Positions 26,608 to 34,466 of a stretch of 64,000 bases of DNA are shown here, piece after piece. The translations under genes and the position numbers were made by a program. Origin of the DNA: JBBSDP01 sp038240605 (lineage in GTDB: Bacteria > Planctomycetota > Phycisphaerae > Tepidisphaerales > Tepidisphaeraceae); contig JBBSDP010000012.1 in the NCBI GenBank assembly GCA_038240605.1, positions 39,547 to 103,546 on the forward strand, written 5' to 3'. Under the pieces are notes generated by a model. The model was not told the origin of the DNA and did not search any database. It was given only the letters and a program-made list of their open reading frames with translations. Positions within the stretch are counted from its first letter, which is position 1. Each line of letters begins with the position of its first letter.

Positions 26608-27270
26608 TCAGGCCACCTCCCGTTCATCGATCCCGCACGATGAGCACAACTCTCCGAAAAGTGACTGGAATGCCGCCTGGAGGTCGCGGGCCATCAGCTC
26701 CCGGGCGACTCGCCGCCGTGGCTCGGCGAGCCTGGGGTGGATTGGCTCACCGAAGATCATCCAGACCCGTCCGCGCCGAAATGGCAGCCAGGGGCCAACG
26801 CGGTTGAGCTTGTCGGTGCCGACCACGACGACCGGGACCACCGGCGCCGCCGACCGATAGGCGACCACGCACGCGCCCCGTTTGATTCCCCCGCCGCGCA
26901 CGGCGGATTCCGCGCCGTGGACCACACCACCCTCTGGGAAGATGCCCACGATTCGTCCCTCGCGCACGCGGCGAATTGCGGTCCGAACGGCGCTCACCGA
27001 GATGCCCTGCCGATCGACGGGAAACGCATCCAGCGCGTCGAGCAGCGATACGCAGAGGTGGTAACGGTAAAACTCGATCCGTGCCATCCAGTCGATGGGG
27101 CGATGCATCATGAACGAGAGGATGCACGGCTCCAGGTGGCTGAGGTGCGTACAGGCGAGCACGTAACCGCCGGTCGATGGGGCACGCTCGCCGTGAAGGA
27201 CGACCACCCGGAGGCAATTAAATTTGACAAAGCGGCCGAGCGCCTGTGCCACCGCGTAGACGATGTTCAT
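26608..27270 (-). CDS. PlsC-family acyltransferase, HX4E variant
   Basis: 220 residues from ATG 27270; the in-frame extension upstream to 27483 overlaps the divergent gene and is rejected. The motif is THLSHLEP, giving His42-x4-Glu47 instead of the usual HX4D, together with FPEGG at 111-115 and APVVPVVVVG. A Glu in this position is known in LpxL-type acyltransferases, so the protein may still be active, but the difference is worth noting. It is followed at 3 bp by the other PlsC gene and is divergent (177 bp) from the ACP-dehydratase gene that opens the aryl-polyene-like operon. Confidence 0.82.
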   Translation of the reverse strand: MNIVYAVAQALGRFVKFNCLRVVVLHGERAPSTGGYVLACTHLSHLEPCILSFMMHRPIDWMARIEFYRYHLCVSLLDALDAFPVDRQGISVSAVRTAIRRVREGRIVGIFPEGGVVHGAESAVRGGGIKRGACVVAYRSAAPVVPVVVVGTDKLNRVGPWLPFRRGRVWMIFGEPIHPRLAEPRRRVARELMARDLQAAFQSLFGELCSSCGIDEREVA

Positions 27271-27447
27271 GCCGCGGGGAGTATACCGGGGCGGCAGACG
27301 TTGGCGAACGCGGCGGCGAACGGCTGCGCCGAACAACGTCGGGTTGGAAAGCCGCTTGCAACCGATGCTGAAATCATCAAGATTCGCAGGAAGATTCGTA
27401 GAGTCGCTCACGTCGCGGACGGGGCGGTGTCGTTGTAACTGAACACC
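27271..27447. promoter_or_regulatory. Divergent spacer upstream of the aryl-polyene-like operon
   Basis: 177 bp between the leftward acyltransferase/gat genes and the rightward biosynthetic operon. It must hold the promoter for the ten-gene operon, because the genes within it overlap or nearly touch. No clear operator palindrome was found by eye. Confidence 0.4.
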
Positions 27448-28179
27448 ATGCAATCCGGGCTCGATCCCGACATTCTCCAGCAAGTCCGCACGATCCTTCG
27501 ACGTGACCTCAAGCTCCCGCCGGACGCGGAGCTATCGGAGCAGATGCCGTTTTTTGGCGGCGACGTTGACCTGGATTCGCTCGACATGCTCCTGGTGCTG
27601 ACCAGTATCGAGCGGCAATTTGGCTTACGCATCCCTAACGAATCAGTAGGCAAAGAGGTCTTCCAGAACGTGGCAACGCTGACGCGATACGTGCAGACCC
27701 ATCGCGGCGCAGCGCCAGTGCAGTCCAGCCCGGTGAGCGCGCCGTCGGTGGATTGGCTGGCGCGGCTGCCCCATCAACCCCCCTTTCGCTTTCTCACGCG
27801 CGTCATTGAAGTGCGGCCCGGCGAGTCGGCGCGCGGGACATGGAGCCTGGCGGGGGATGAGCCGTTCTTCGCCGGGCATTTTCCCGGTCGGCCGATCGTG
27901 CCGGGCGTCCTGATCGCCGAGGCCCTGGCCCAGCTTAGCGGCCTGGCCGGCCCGGCTGACAGCGGCACGCAGGGAAAGCTCGCTGGCGTTGACCTTCGCT
28001 TCGAGCAGGCGGTCGCGCCGCCGGTGGAGATCGAGCTGGAGACGCGCCTGGCCGGCGTCCTGGGGGCGCTGCAAAACTTCACGGTCAGCGCGCGCGTCGG
28101 GCCCACCCTCATCGCCCGCGGCACGATCGCGCTGCACCGCGGCGAAGACGACGCGGCGCCGCCCGAGGTCCCGGCATGA
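27448..28179 (+). CDS. Acyl carrier protein fused to a FabZ-like 3-hydroxyacyl-ACP dehydratase
   Basis: 243 residues from ATG 27448. Residues 1-88 are an acyl carrier protein with the phosphopantetheine serine Ser44 in VDLDSLDML. A short Ser/Ala/Pro linker follows. Residues about 100-235 are a hotdog-fold dehydratase of the FabZ type, with LPHQPPFRFLTRV and the catalytic motif GHFPGRPIVPGVLIAEALAQ (His144 and Glu158). ACP and dehydratase are separate proteins in described aryl-polyene and fatty-acid systems, so the fusion is unusual. It would tether the growing chain to its dehydratase. It opens the operon and overlaps the LolA-like gene by 4 nt (ATGA). Confidence 0.88.
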   Translation: MQSGLDPDILQQVRTILRRDLKLPPDAELSEQMPFFGGDVDLDSLDMLLVLTSIERQFGLRIPNESVGKEVFQNVATLTRYVQTHRGAAPVQSSPVSAPSVDWLARLPHQPPFRFLTRVIEVRPGESARGTWSLAGDEPFFAGHFPGRPIVPGVLIAEALAQLSGLAGPADSGTQGKLAGVDLRFEQAVAPPVEIELETRLAGVLGALQNFTVSARVGPTLIARGTIALHRGEDDAAPPEVPA

Positions 28180-28910
28180 AATGGTTTTGCCTTATTTGTG
28201 TGTTCGGATGTCTCGCCGCATCACCTGCCACTTTGCCGACCACTGCTCCAAGCGGGCTCGACCCGAACCTCTGGGCGCGCATGAAGCAGGTCGATGCGCG
28301 GGCGGCGGGGATCGCCGATCTGACCGCCGATTTCCAGCAGCGCAAGTTCACGCCGTTGTTGAAAAAGCCCATGACCAGCACCGGCACGGTCCTGGCTCGC
28401 GGCGACCTGATGCTCTGGGACACCCGCGCCCCGGAGCCGACGCTGATGCGCGTCGACGCGAATCAGATCCAGGTCTACTACCCGAAACAGAAAACCCTGG
28501 AGGTCTACCCGCTTGCCGGCCGGCTGGCGGAGCTGGCCCGCTCCCCGGTGCCGCGCCTGGCGACGTTGCTGGACTACTTCTCCTTCACGCCCGCCACCGC
28601 CGACGATGTTCCCGAAGCCGGCGCGCCCGACCGCCTGGCGCTGCGCATGATGCCGACCGACAAGACGATCGCCGAACACGTCGAGCACGTGAGCGTGTTG
28701 ATCGACTCCGCGCATGGTTTTATACTCGCCCTGAACGTGATCGATCCCGACGGCGAACGCACCGAGATTCGATTTTCCAACGTCAAGACCAACACGAAAC
28801 TGGACGACGCCCGGCTGGAGTTGAAGCTGCCGGACGGCGTGCGAACGGTCCACCCGCTCGAGGGCCTGGAACCGCCACCGCCGCCGCACAGCAGCCCGGC
28901 GCCGCGCTGA
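28176..28910 (+). CDS. LolA-like outer-membrane lipoprotein carrier
   Basis: 244 residues; ATG 28176 overlaps the preceding stop. A signal peptide (MKWFCLICVFGCLAASPATL) precedes a LolA/LolB-fold pattern: DLTADFQQRKFTPLLKKPM, then short beta strands with 'TGTVLARGDLMLWDTRAPEP' and the Pro-rich 'YYPKQKTLEVYPL'. It likely shuttles an acylated product or lipoprotein across the periplasm, as the LolA homologues in aryl-polyene clusters are thought to do. The C-terminus is Pro-rich (PPPPPHSSPAPR). The next gene apparently begins at or just inside this stop. Confidence 0.78.
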   Translation: MKWFCLICVFGCLAASPATLPTTAPSGLDPNLWARMKQVDARAAGIADLTADFQQRKFTPLLKKPMTSTGTVLARGDLMLWDTRAPEPTLMRVDANQIQVYYPKQKTLEVYPLAGRLAELARSPVPRLATLLDYFSFTPATADDVPEAGAPDRLALRMMPTDKTIAEHVEHVSVLIDSAHGFILALNVIDPDGERTEIRFSNVKTNTKLDDARLELKLPDGVRTVHPLEGLEPPPPPHSSPAPR

Positions 28911-29836
28911 CTGCGCGCGGCCGGGGCAGCGCCGAGGCCGTCGCCCCCGCGGGGGATCAGGCTGCGCTACGCCTGCTGTTCTGGCTGGCCCGCCATGCGC
29001 CCGGCACGCTTCGGGCGCTCAAGCCAATTGGCGTCTGGGGGACGTTGCGGTGTTCGGCCGCGGTTCGTCGCGGCGTCTATGCCAACGCTCGCCGGATACT
29101 CGGGCCAAACCTTCCCGATGCCGAATGTGACAAGTTCGCCGCTGGAGTCGTGGGTCACTTCTACGACTTCATCGTGGATGTCGGGCGCAGCAGCCGGATG
29201 GACGCGCGGGAGTTGGCGGAGCGAATCGAAGGCGTCGAAGGCCGCGACGAATATCTGGCGCTGCGACGCGCAGGCGGCGGTGCGATCATCGTGACGGCGC
29301 ACATGGGATCGTTCGAAGTGGGCCTGGCCGCCCTGGCCGCGGTCGAGACGAACATCCACGTCGTCTACAAGCGCGATGCGCTGGACGAATTTGAAACGAT
29401 CCGCCAATCCCTTCGTCGCACCTTGGGCATTCGGGAAGCCGCGATCGACGACGGGTGGGAGACGTGGGTCCGCCTCCGCGACGCGCTGGAACAGGACCAT
29501 GTCGTGGTGATGCAGGCAGACCGAGCCATGCCGGGACAGAAGGCTGGATCGGTGCCGGTCCTGGGCGGACATCTGTCGCTGCCGCTGGGCCCAGTGAAGT
29601 TGGCGCAGATCAGCGGGAGCCCGATCGTGCCGGTCTTTGCTGTCCGAACAAGTTCCGGCCAATGTCGCGTCTTCGCCGAGCCGGCCATCGTCGCGGACGT
29701 CACGGCGGAGCCCGTCGATGGCGTCCACCCGGCCCTGCGGCAGATCGGCCGCGCCATCGAGCGGTTCATCGCAGCCTACCCCGAGCAATGGCTTGTGCTC
29801 GCGGCGGCTTTCGAGGAGGACGCGACGGAGAAGTGA
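28907..29836 (+). CDS. LpxL/HtrB-like lysophospholipid acyltransferase
   Basis: About 309 residues if it starts at the CTG 28907, which overlaps the LolA-like stop (CTGA). There is no in-frame ATG, GTG or TTG near the family's expected N-terminus, so the true start is uncertain. The LPLAT core is clear: TAHMGSFEVG (an HX4E motif), an Arg-rich segment, VVVMQADRAMPG, and 'PVKLAQISGSPIVPVFAVR'. LpxL-type enzymes acylate lipid A; LPLATs in aryl-polyene clusters are thought to attach the polyene to a lipid backbone. The stop overlaps the ketosynthase start (TGATG). Confidence 0.82.
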   Translation: MTARGRGSAEAVAPAGDQAALRLLFWLARHAPGTLRALKPIGVWGTLRCSAAVRRGVYANARRILGPNLPDAECDKFAAGVVGHFYDFIVDVGRSSRMDARELAERIEGVEGRDEYLALRRAGGGAIIVTAHMGSFEVGLAALAAVETNIHVVYKRDALDEFETIRQSLRRTLGIREAAIDDGWETWVRLRDALEQDHVVVMQADRAMPGQKAGSVPVLGGHLSLPLGPVKLAQISGSPIVPVFAVRTSSGQCRVFAEPAIVADVTAEPVDGVHPALRQIGRAIERFIAAYPEQWLVLAAAFEEDATEK

Positions 29837-32184
29837 TGCCTGACGCTGGCGAACATATCGTGATCAACGGCGCGGGGCTTGCCTGTGGATTGGGCCTCTC
29901 GCGCGAACAGACCTGGCAGGCGATCCTGCGCGGCGAATGCGCGCTGCGGCCATTGACCGTCATTGAGTCCACGCTGCCGTCTGGAGCAGATGGGGGGGAG
30001 GCTCTGCCGCTCCCAGCGGATTTCGTACCCGAACTGCCCCGCGAAGCCCGTTACCTTCGGTGGACGATTGCCGACGCGATCCGCGACGCCGGCCTGGGTG
30101 ATTCTTTCGCCGCGTACGCCGAGCGTTGCGCGCTGGTGCTGGGGACCACCCTGCACGGCATGCGCGCCGCCGGACGCTTTGTTCGCAGCGGCGACTACGC
30201 GGCGCTGCGCGACTTCCTCGCCGGGGATACGCTTCGCCTCGCGGTCGATGGGCTCGGGCTGGGCGGCCGCACCGTCAGCCTCTGCTCGGCCTGCTCGTCG
30301 AGCCTCGCCGCCGTCGCCATGGCGGCGACGCTCCTTCAGACGGGCGAGGCGGACCTGGTGATCGCCGGCGGGTACGACGCGATCGGCGAGTACGTCTACG
30401 GCGGGTTCAACAGCCTTCGGCTCATCGCCGCCGGGCCGGTCAGACCCTTCGCGCGCGATCGACAGGGAATGAAGCTCGCCGAGGGATTCGGCATCGTCAT
30501 CCTCGAGCGCCAAGCAGACGCGTCACGGCGCGGCGCCAATCCGCTGGCGACAATTCTCGGCTCGGCCGAAACCTCCGATGCCCATCACCTCACCCAGCCT
30601 CATCCACAGGGAGAGGGCGCTGCCCGTGCCATGAATGCAGCCATCACGGCGGCCGGGCTTACGCCAGCCGACATCGACCTCGTCGCGGCCCACGCCACCG
30701 GCACGCGCGACAATGACGCCGGTGAATATGCGGCATTGTCCCGTGTGTTCGGCGAACGTCTCAAGGACGTTCCGGTCGTCGGATTCAAGAGTCACCTCGG
30801 CCACACGCTGGGCGGCGCTGGCGCGGTGGAACTGATCTGCTCGGCCATGGCACTTCGCGACCAGACTGTGCCCGCCTGCGTAAACGTGACGGCGGGCGAT
30901 GTGGAATTTCCCGGCCTGTATCTGGCGACCGGCACGCCTCGCCATGCGACGTTGAAGGCCACGCTGAACACATCGCTCGGATTCGGCGGATCCAACGCCT
31001 GCATGATCCTCGGCAACGCGTCGGCCGCTGCCACCACCGCCCCGCGGACAAAACAGTGTGATCGTTTGGACGCGGCCCATGACGTGTTGATTACCGGGAT
31101 AGGCATTGTCCTCCCCGGCATCACCGGAAACGATGCGTTCCTCAAACGCCTTACCGCCAGCGACGATCAGGTGGAATCCGCCTGGCGACGCGATGCCGGC
31201 GCTGTGCCTGAAGCGCAACTGGAAGGCCTGCTGAACGCGCGGCGCGTGCGCCGCATGAGCGACTACGTGAAGTTGACGCTCGCCGCCGCCACCCTCGCGC
31301 TGCGCGACGCGGGCGTCGCGGACGATCCGGCGTTCGCGGAATCTTGTGCCGCGGTGCTCGGGACGATGCACGGCTCATCCAACTTCAGCGTGGATTACTA
31401 CCGGCAGATCGTGAAGGAAGGGCTGATCGCCGCCAACCCAATCTATTTTGCCGAGGGAGTCCCCAACGCCGGTGCGGCACAGCTCAGCCTCATGCTCTCG
31501 ATCAAGGGCCCCTGCCAGGCGGTCATCGGCACGCGCACCGCGGGGCTGGACGCCTTGTCACTGGCGACATCGAAAATCCGCAGCGGCCTATGGGACCGGG
31601 CGATCGTCGGCGGCGGGGAAGAGCACTGCGCGGTCGTGACCGAAGCCCACCGACGTTGCGGCCAGGCAGCGGTGGAAGGGAGTGCCCCGTTCGGCGCCGA
31701 AAGTGGATTCGTCTGCGGGGCGGGCGCTGTCATATTCCTCGTCGAATCACGACGGTCGCTGGAACAGCGCGGCGGACGCGCCCGCGGCCGGGTCACTGCC
31801 ACCGCGGCGACGTACGGGAGCAGGGCGCACGGCGCACGATCGATCGGCCGCGTCCTCACCGCCCTCGGCGATCCGGCGAACATTCTCAGTTCCGCATGCG
31901 GAACGTGGATCGATCGGGCGGAGGCGAATGCGATTAACCGCAGTAAAGGCGCCCGCCGGGTAAGCTGCGTCTACGGGCATATCGCCGAAACGTATAGTGC
32001 GTCGCCCCTGGCCGCGATTGCCGCGGTGCTGCTTCGCCGAGCCTTGCCGCGTTTAGCAGGCGGAGGCTGGCCCGATTCCGGGGACGTCCGTGCCGCGGAC
32101 GGCACGGAAACCATCGATGCCTTCGCTGCCCTGTGCACGGATTTCACAGGCGCTGCCAGCGGGGTAGGAGTAAAAATCATTTAA
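29836..32184 (+). CDS. Fused beta-ketoacyl synthase and chain-length-factor-like protein
   Basis: 782 residues from ATG 29836 (TGATG overlap). Residues 1-400 are a FabF-type ketosynthase with a full Cys153-His286-His323 triad (SACSSSLA, AAHATGTRDND, GFKSHLGHTLGGAG) and the terminal LGFGGSNACMIL. Residues about 415-782 are a second KS fold without the active-site cysteine: the equivalent stretch reads VIGTRTAGLDALSLA, with Arg567 where Cys is expected, and the first His region reads SACGTWIDRAEANAI. GHIAETYSASPL keeps the last His. This pairing matches the KS/CLF heterodimers of type II polyketide and aryl-polyene synthases, here in one chain. It probably builds the polyene by repeated malonyl condensation. 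Confidence 0.9.
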   Translation: MPDAGEHIVINGAGLACGLGLSREQTWQAILRGECALRPLTVIESTLPSGADGGEALPLPADFVPELPREARYLRWTIADAIRDAGLGDSFAAYAERCALVLGTTLHGMRAAGRFVRSGDYAALRDFLAGDTLRLAVDGLGLGGRTVSLCSACSSSLAAVAMAATLLQTGEADLVIAGGYDAIGEYVYGGFNSLRLIAAGPVRPFARDRQGMKLAEGFGIVILERQADASRRGANPLATILGSAETSDAHHLTQPHPQGEGAARAMNAAITAAGLTPADIDLVAAHATGTRDNDAGEYAALSRVFGERLKDVPVVGFKSHLGHTLGGAGAVELICSAMALRDQTVPACVNVTAGDVEFPGLYLATGTPRHATLKATLNTSLGFGGSNACMILGNASAAATTAPRTKQCDRLDAAHDVLITGIGIVLPGITGNDAFLKRLTASDDQVESAWRRDAGAVPEAQLEGLLNARRVRRMSDYVKLTLAAATLALRDAGVADDPAFAESCAAVLGTMHGSSNFSVDYYRQIVKEGLIAANPIYFAEGVPNAGAAQLSLMLSIKGPCQAVIGTRTAGLDALSLATSKIRSGLWDRAIVGGGEEHCAVVTEAHRRCGQAAVEGSAPFGAESGFVCGAGAVIFLVESRRSLEQRGGRARGRVTATAATYGSRAHGARSIGRVLTALGDPANILSSACGTWIDRAEANAINRSKGARRVSCVYGHIAETYSASPLAAIAAVLLRRALPRLAGGGWPDSGDVRAADGTETIDAFAALCTDFTGAASGVGVKII

Positions 32185-32238
32185 CTCTGAAGGCGTTCCG
32201 CACATAATTGGCTTTCAACCGACCTGAAGGATGTACGT

Positions 32239-33162
32239 GTGCCGACGACACCGCCGATGAACAGCTCGCAATCGACCTTCGCCCCACCGTCGTGGGCTCA
32301 CGACCTGAGCGGCGTCGGCCGGATCATGCGAACCGCAAACGGGCTGGAGCTGACGGTGGCCGATGGGTCGCACGCCGCCCTCGCAACAGTCGTGCTGGAC
32401 CACGCCGCTCAGTTGGATGCGCCATCGTTGGAAACGCGCGTCACCGAAGCCTACCGGCTGATTCGCACGCAGCTCGCGACTCTCCGACACCCCCACCCCG
32501 TCCGGTTCTGGAACCATCTGCCCGGCATCCACCAGCCGATGGATGAGCGCCGGGACCGCTACATGGTTTTCAACGCCGGCCGTTTCAAGGCGATGAACGA
32601 CTGGTTCGACGGTCCGGCGAACCTGCCGACCCGGCTGCCCGCGGCGTCCGGGGTCGGACATGATGGCAACGAGCTGGTCATCCACTGCCTCAGCCTCGCG
32701 CAACCCGGTGTCGCGATCGACAACCCGCGGCAGATCCCTTCGTTTCGCTACTCGCACCGTTACGGCCCGCTGCCCCCCTGCTTCGCGCGCGGCACATTGG
32801 TGACCGACCCGCGCGCAGGCTGTCCCATCCTTCTGGCCGCGGGAACGGCCAGCATCTGGGGTGAGCGGAGCGTCCACGTTGGCGACCTTTCCCGCCAAAT
32901 GAACGAGACGCTGGAGAACCTGCGATCGCTGCTAATCAATGCGGGCCAGCCTCCCGGGACGCGGGAGGCGCTGGGCGCCTTTGTCGAAGTCCGCATTTAT
33001 CACCTCCACGAGCAGGACGCCGCGACCGTCGAGGCCGATGCTCGCGTCGCGTTTGGGCCCAGGGCGCGGATCGAGGTGGTGCGTGCCGACCTGTGCCGCG
33101 CTGACCTGCTCGTCGAGATCGAAGGGATGGCGCGCCTCCCCAGCAGCGGGAACCAGCCATGA
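32239..33162 (+). CDS. Chorismatase (FkbO/Hyg5/XanB2 family)
   Basis: 307 residues from GTG 32239, with GAAGGA 7 nt upstream. The family pattern is clear: FWNHLPGIHQPMDERRDRYM, VFNAGRFKAMNDWF (110-123), NPRQIPSFRYSHRYGPLPP (162-180), 'FARGTL' and GTASIWGERSVHVGD (202-216), ending DLCRADLLVEIEG with the conserved Glu. Chorismatases hydrolyse chorismate with loss of pyruvate, giving a dihydroxycyclohexadiene carboxylate or 3-/4-hydroxybenzoate. XanB2 supplies hydroxybenzoate for the xanthomonadin pigment. Here it most likely makes the aryl starter for the cluster. Which subfamily product is formed cannot be told by eye. Confidence 0.87.
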   Translation: MPTTPPMNSSQSTFAPPSWAHDLSGVGRIMRTANGLELTVADGSHAALATVVLDHAAQLDAPSLETRVTEAYRLIRTQLATLRHPHPVRFWNHLPGIHQPMDERRDRYMVFNAGRFKAMNDWFDGPANLPTRLPAASGVGHDGNELVIHCLSLAQPGVAIDNPRQIPSFRYSHRYGPLPPCFARGTLVTDPRAGCPILLAAGTASIWGERSVHVGDLSRQMNETLENLRSLLINAGQPPGTREALGAFVEVRIYHLHEQDAATVEADARVAFGPRARIEVVRADLCRADLLVEIEGMARLPSSGNQP

Positions 33163-34466
33163 GCAGCGCCTACGACGCGGTCGTCATCGGGGGCGGACCG
33201 GCGGGATCGGTCTGCGCGCTGACGCTCGCCCGCGCCGGTATCCGCGTTTGCGTGCTGGAGAAGGCGCAACACCCGCGCTTTCACATCGGCGAATCGATCC
33301 TGCCGCGAAACTTTCCGCTCATCCAGGAACTGGGATTGGAGCCGCAGCTCCGGCGGCTGACCCACGTGCCCAAATACGGCGCGGAATTTGGCATCGGCGA
33401 CGATCCGAAAACGATGTCGTTCCGGTTTTCCGATGGGCTCTTCCCCGGCTCAGCAACGTTCAACATCGAACGCGCCCCCTTCGACCGCATGCTGCTCGAC
33501 GCAGCCCGGGATGCCGGCGCGGAAGTCTTCGAGCAGACGCCGGTGCGAAAGATCGTGCGGCTCGAAGAGGTGGGCGTGGAAGTCAGCACCGACTCGGGCA
33601 ACTTCACCGGCAAGTTGCTCTTCGATTGCTCGGGCCATGGCACGGTGGTCGGGCGTCACCTCGGAACCCGGCGCACCTTCGATGACCCCCATCTTCAGAA
33701 GGTGGCGTACTTCGAGCATTTTGAAAATGTCGAACGTCCCACGGGCGATGCGACCGGCCACCCCTCCATCTTCATGTGCAGCGAAGGATGGTTCTGGGCG
33801 ATCGGTCTGAGCGAGCGTAAGACGAGCGTTGGATTCGTTACCCGACCCGACCTTGTGAAGCGGATCGACGTACCGCCCGACCGGCTGCTGCGCTGGGCGG
33901 TGGAGCGATGCCCGGTAGTGCGGCACCGCATGCGCTCCGCTCGCGGCCCGGAGACAAACCAGGTCCTCTCCGATTTCAGCTACACCTGCGCGCCGCACGC
34001 CGGCCCGGGGTATTTCCTCGTCGGCGATGCGGGATGCTTTCTCGATCCGATCTTCTCGACCGGCGTCACGCTTGCGATGATGGGAGGGCGCGAGGCGGCA
34101 CGGCGCGCGATCGACATCCTCCGCGGCGATGCGCGGCCCGAGGCAGCCCGACGCGCGTACCGGCGATTCGTCACCAACAGCACGGGCGTTTTCTGGCGGC
34201 TGATCCGCAACTATTACCGGCACTCCTTCCGCGAGCTGTTCATGAACGGCCAGGGGCCGTTGCAAGTTCACAACGCCGTTATCTCCACGCTGGCGGGCGA
34301 GGTGTTTCCGGCGCCGCCGTGGGCCCTGCGGTGGCGGCTCTGGTTCTTCTCGCTGTGCGTGCAATTGCAGCGGTTCCTGCCGCTGGTTCCCCGCCGAGCG
34401 CCGTGCGAACTGCTGCGCCAGACGCCCAAGCCGCTGGCGAGCGTTGAAACGGTGGAGGCGGCGTGA
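33159..34466 (+). CDS. FAD-dependent oxidoreductase of the halogenase/geranylgeranyl-reductase superfamily
   Basis: 435 residues; ATG 33159 overlaps the chorismatase stop. The FAD-binding GGGPAG (11-16), the halogenase-type FHIGESILP (41-49), GWFWAIG (210-216, in place of the strict GWxWxIP halogenase motif) and 'FLVGDAGCFLDPIFSTGV' are visible. Xanthomonadin clusters contain a related halogenase-like enzyme, and xanthomonadins are brominated. The changed third motif leaves it open whether this protein halogenates or instead hydroxylates or oxidises the aryl ring or the polyene. The C-terminal part has hydrophobic helices that may contact the membrane. Confidence 0.82.
   Translation: MSSAYDAVVIGGGPAGSVCALTLARAGIRVCVLEKAQHPRFHIGESILPRNFPLIQELGLEPQLRRLTHVPKYGAEFGIGDDPKTMSFRFSDGLFPGSATFNIERAPFDRMLLDAARDAGAEVFEQTPVRKIVRLEEVGVEVSTDSGNFTGKLLFDCSGHGTVVGRHLGTRRTFDDPHLQKVAYFEHFENVERPTGDATGHPSIFMCSEGWFWAIGLSERKTSVGFVTRPDLVKRIDVPPDRLLRWAVERCPVVRHRMRSARGPETNQVLSDFSYTCAPHAGPGYFLVGDAGCFLDPIFSTGVTLAMMGGREAARRAIDILRGDARPEAARRAYRRFVTNSTGVFWRLIRNYYRHSFRELFMNGQGPLQVHNAVISTLAGEVFPAPPWALRWRLWFFSLCVQLQRFLPLVPRRAPCELLRQTPKPLASVETVEAA

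Noticed and set aside
27989..28906. N-terminal extension of the acyltransferase frame through the ACP-dehydratase and LolA-like genes
   Set aside because: The translation there is an Arg-rich shadow of two well-supported genes; the acyltransferase family starts near 28907.
29455..29835. N-terminal extension of the KS-CLF gene
   Set aside because: It lies within the LPLAT gene, is low in complexity and lacks a ribosome-binding site; ATG 29836 fits a coupled start.
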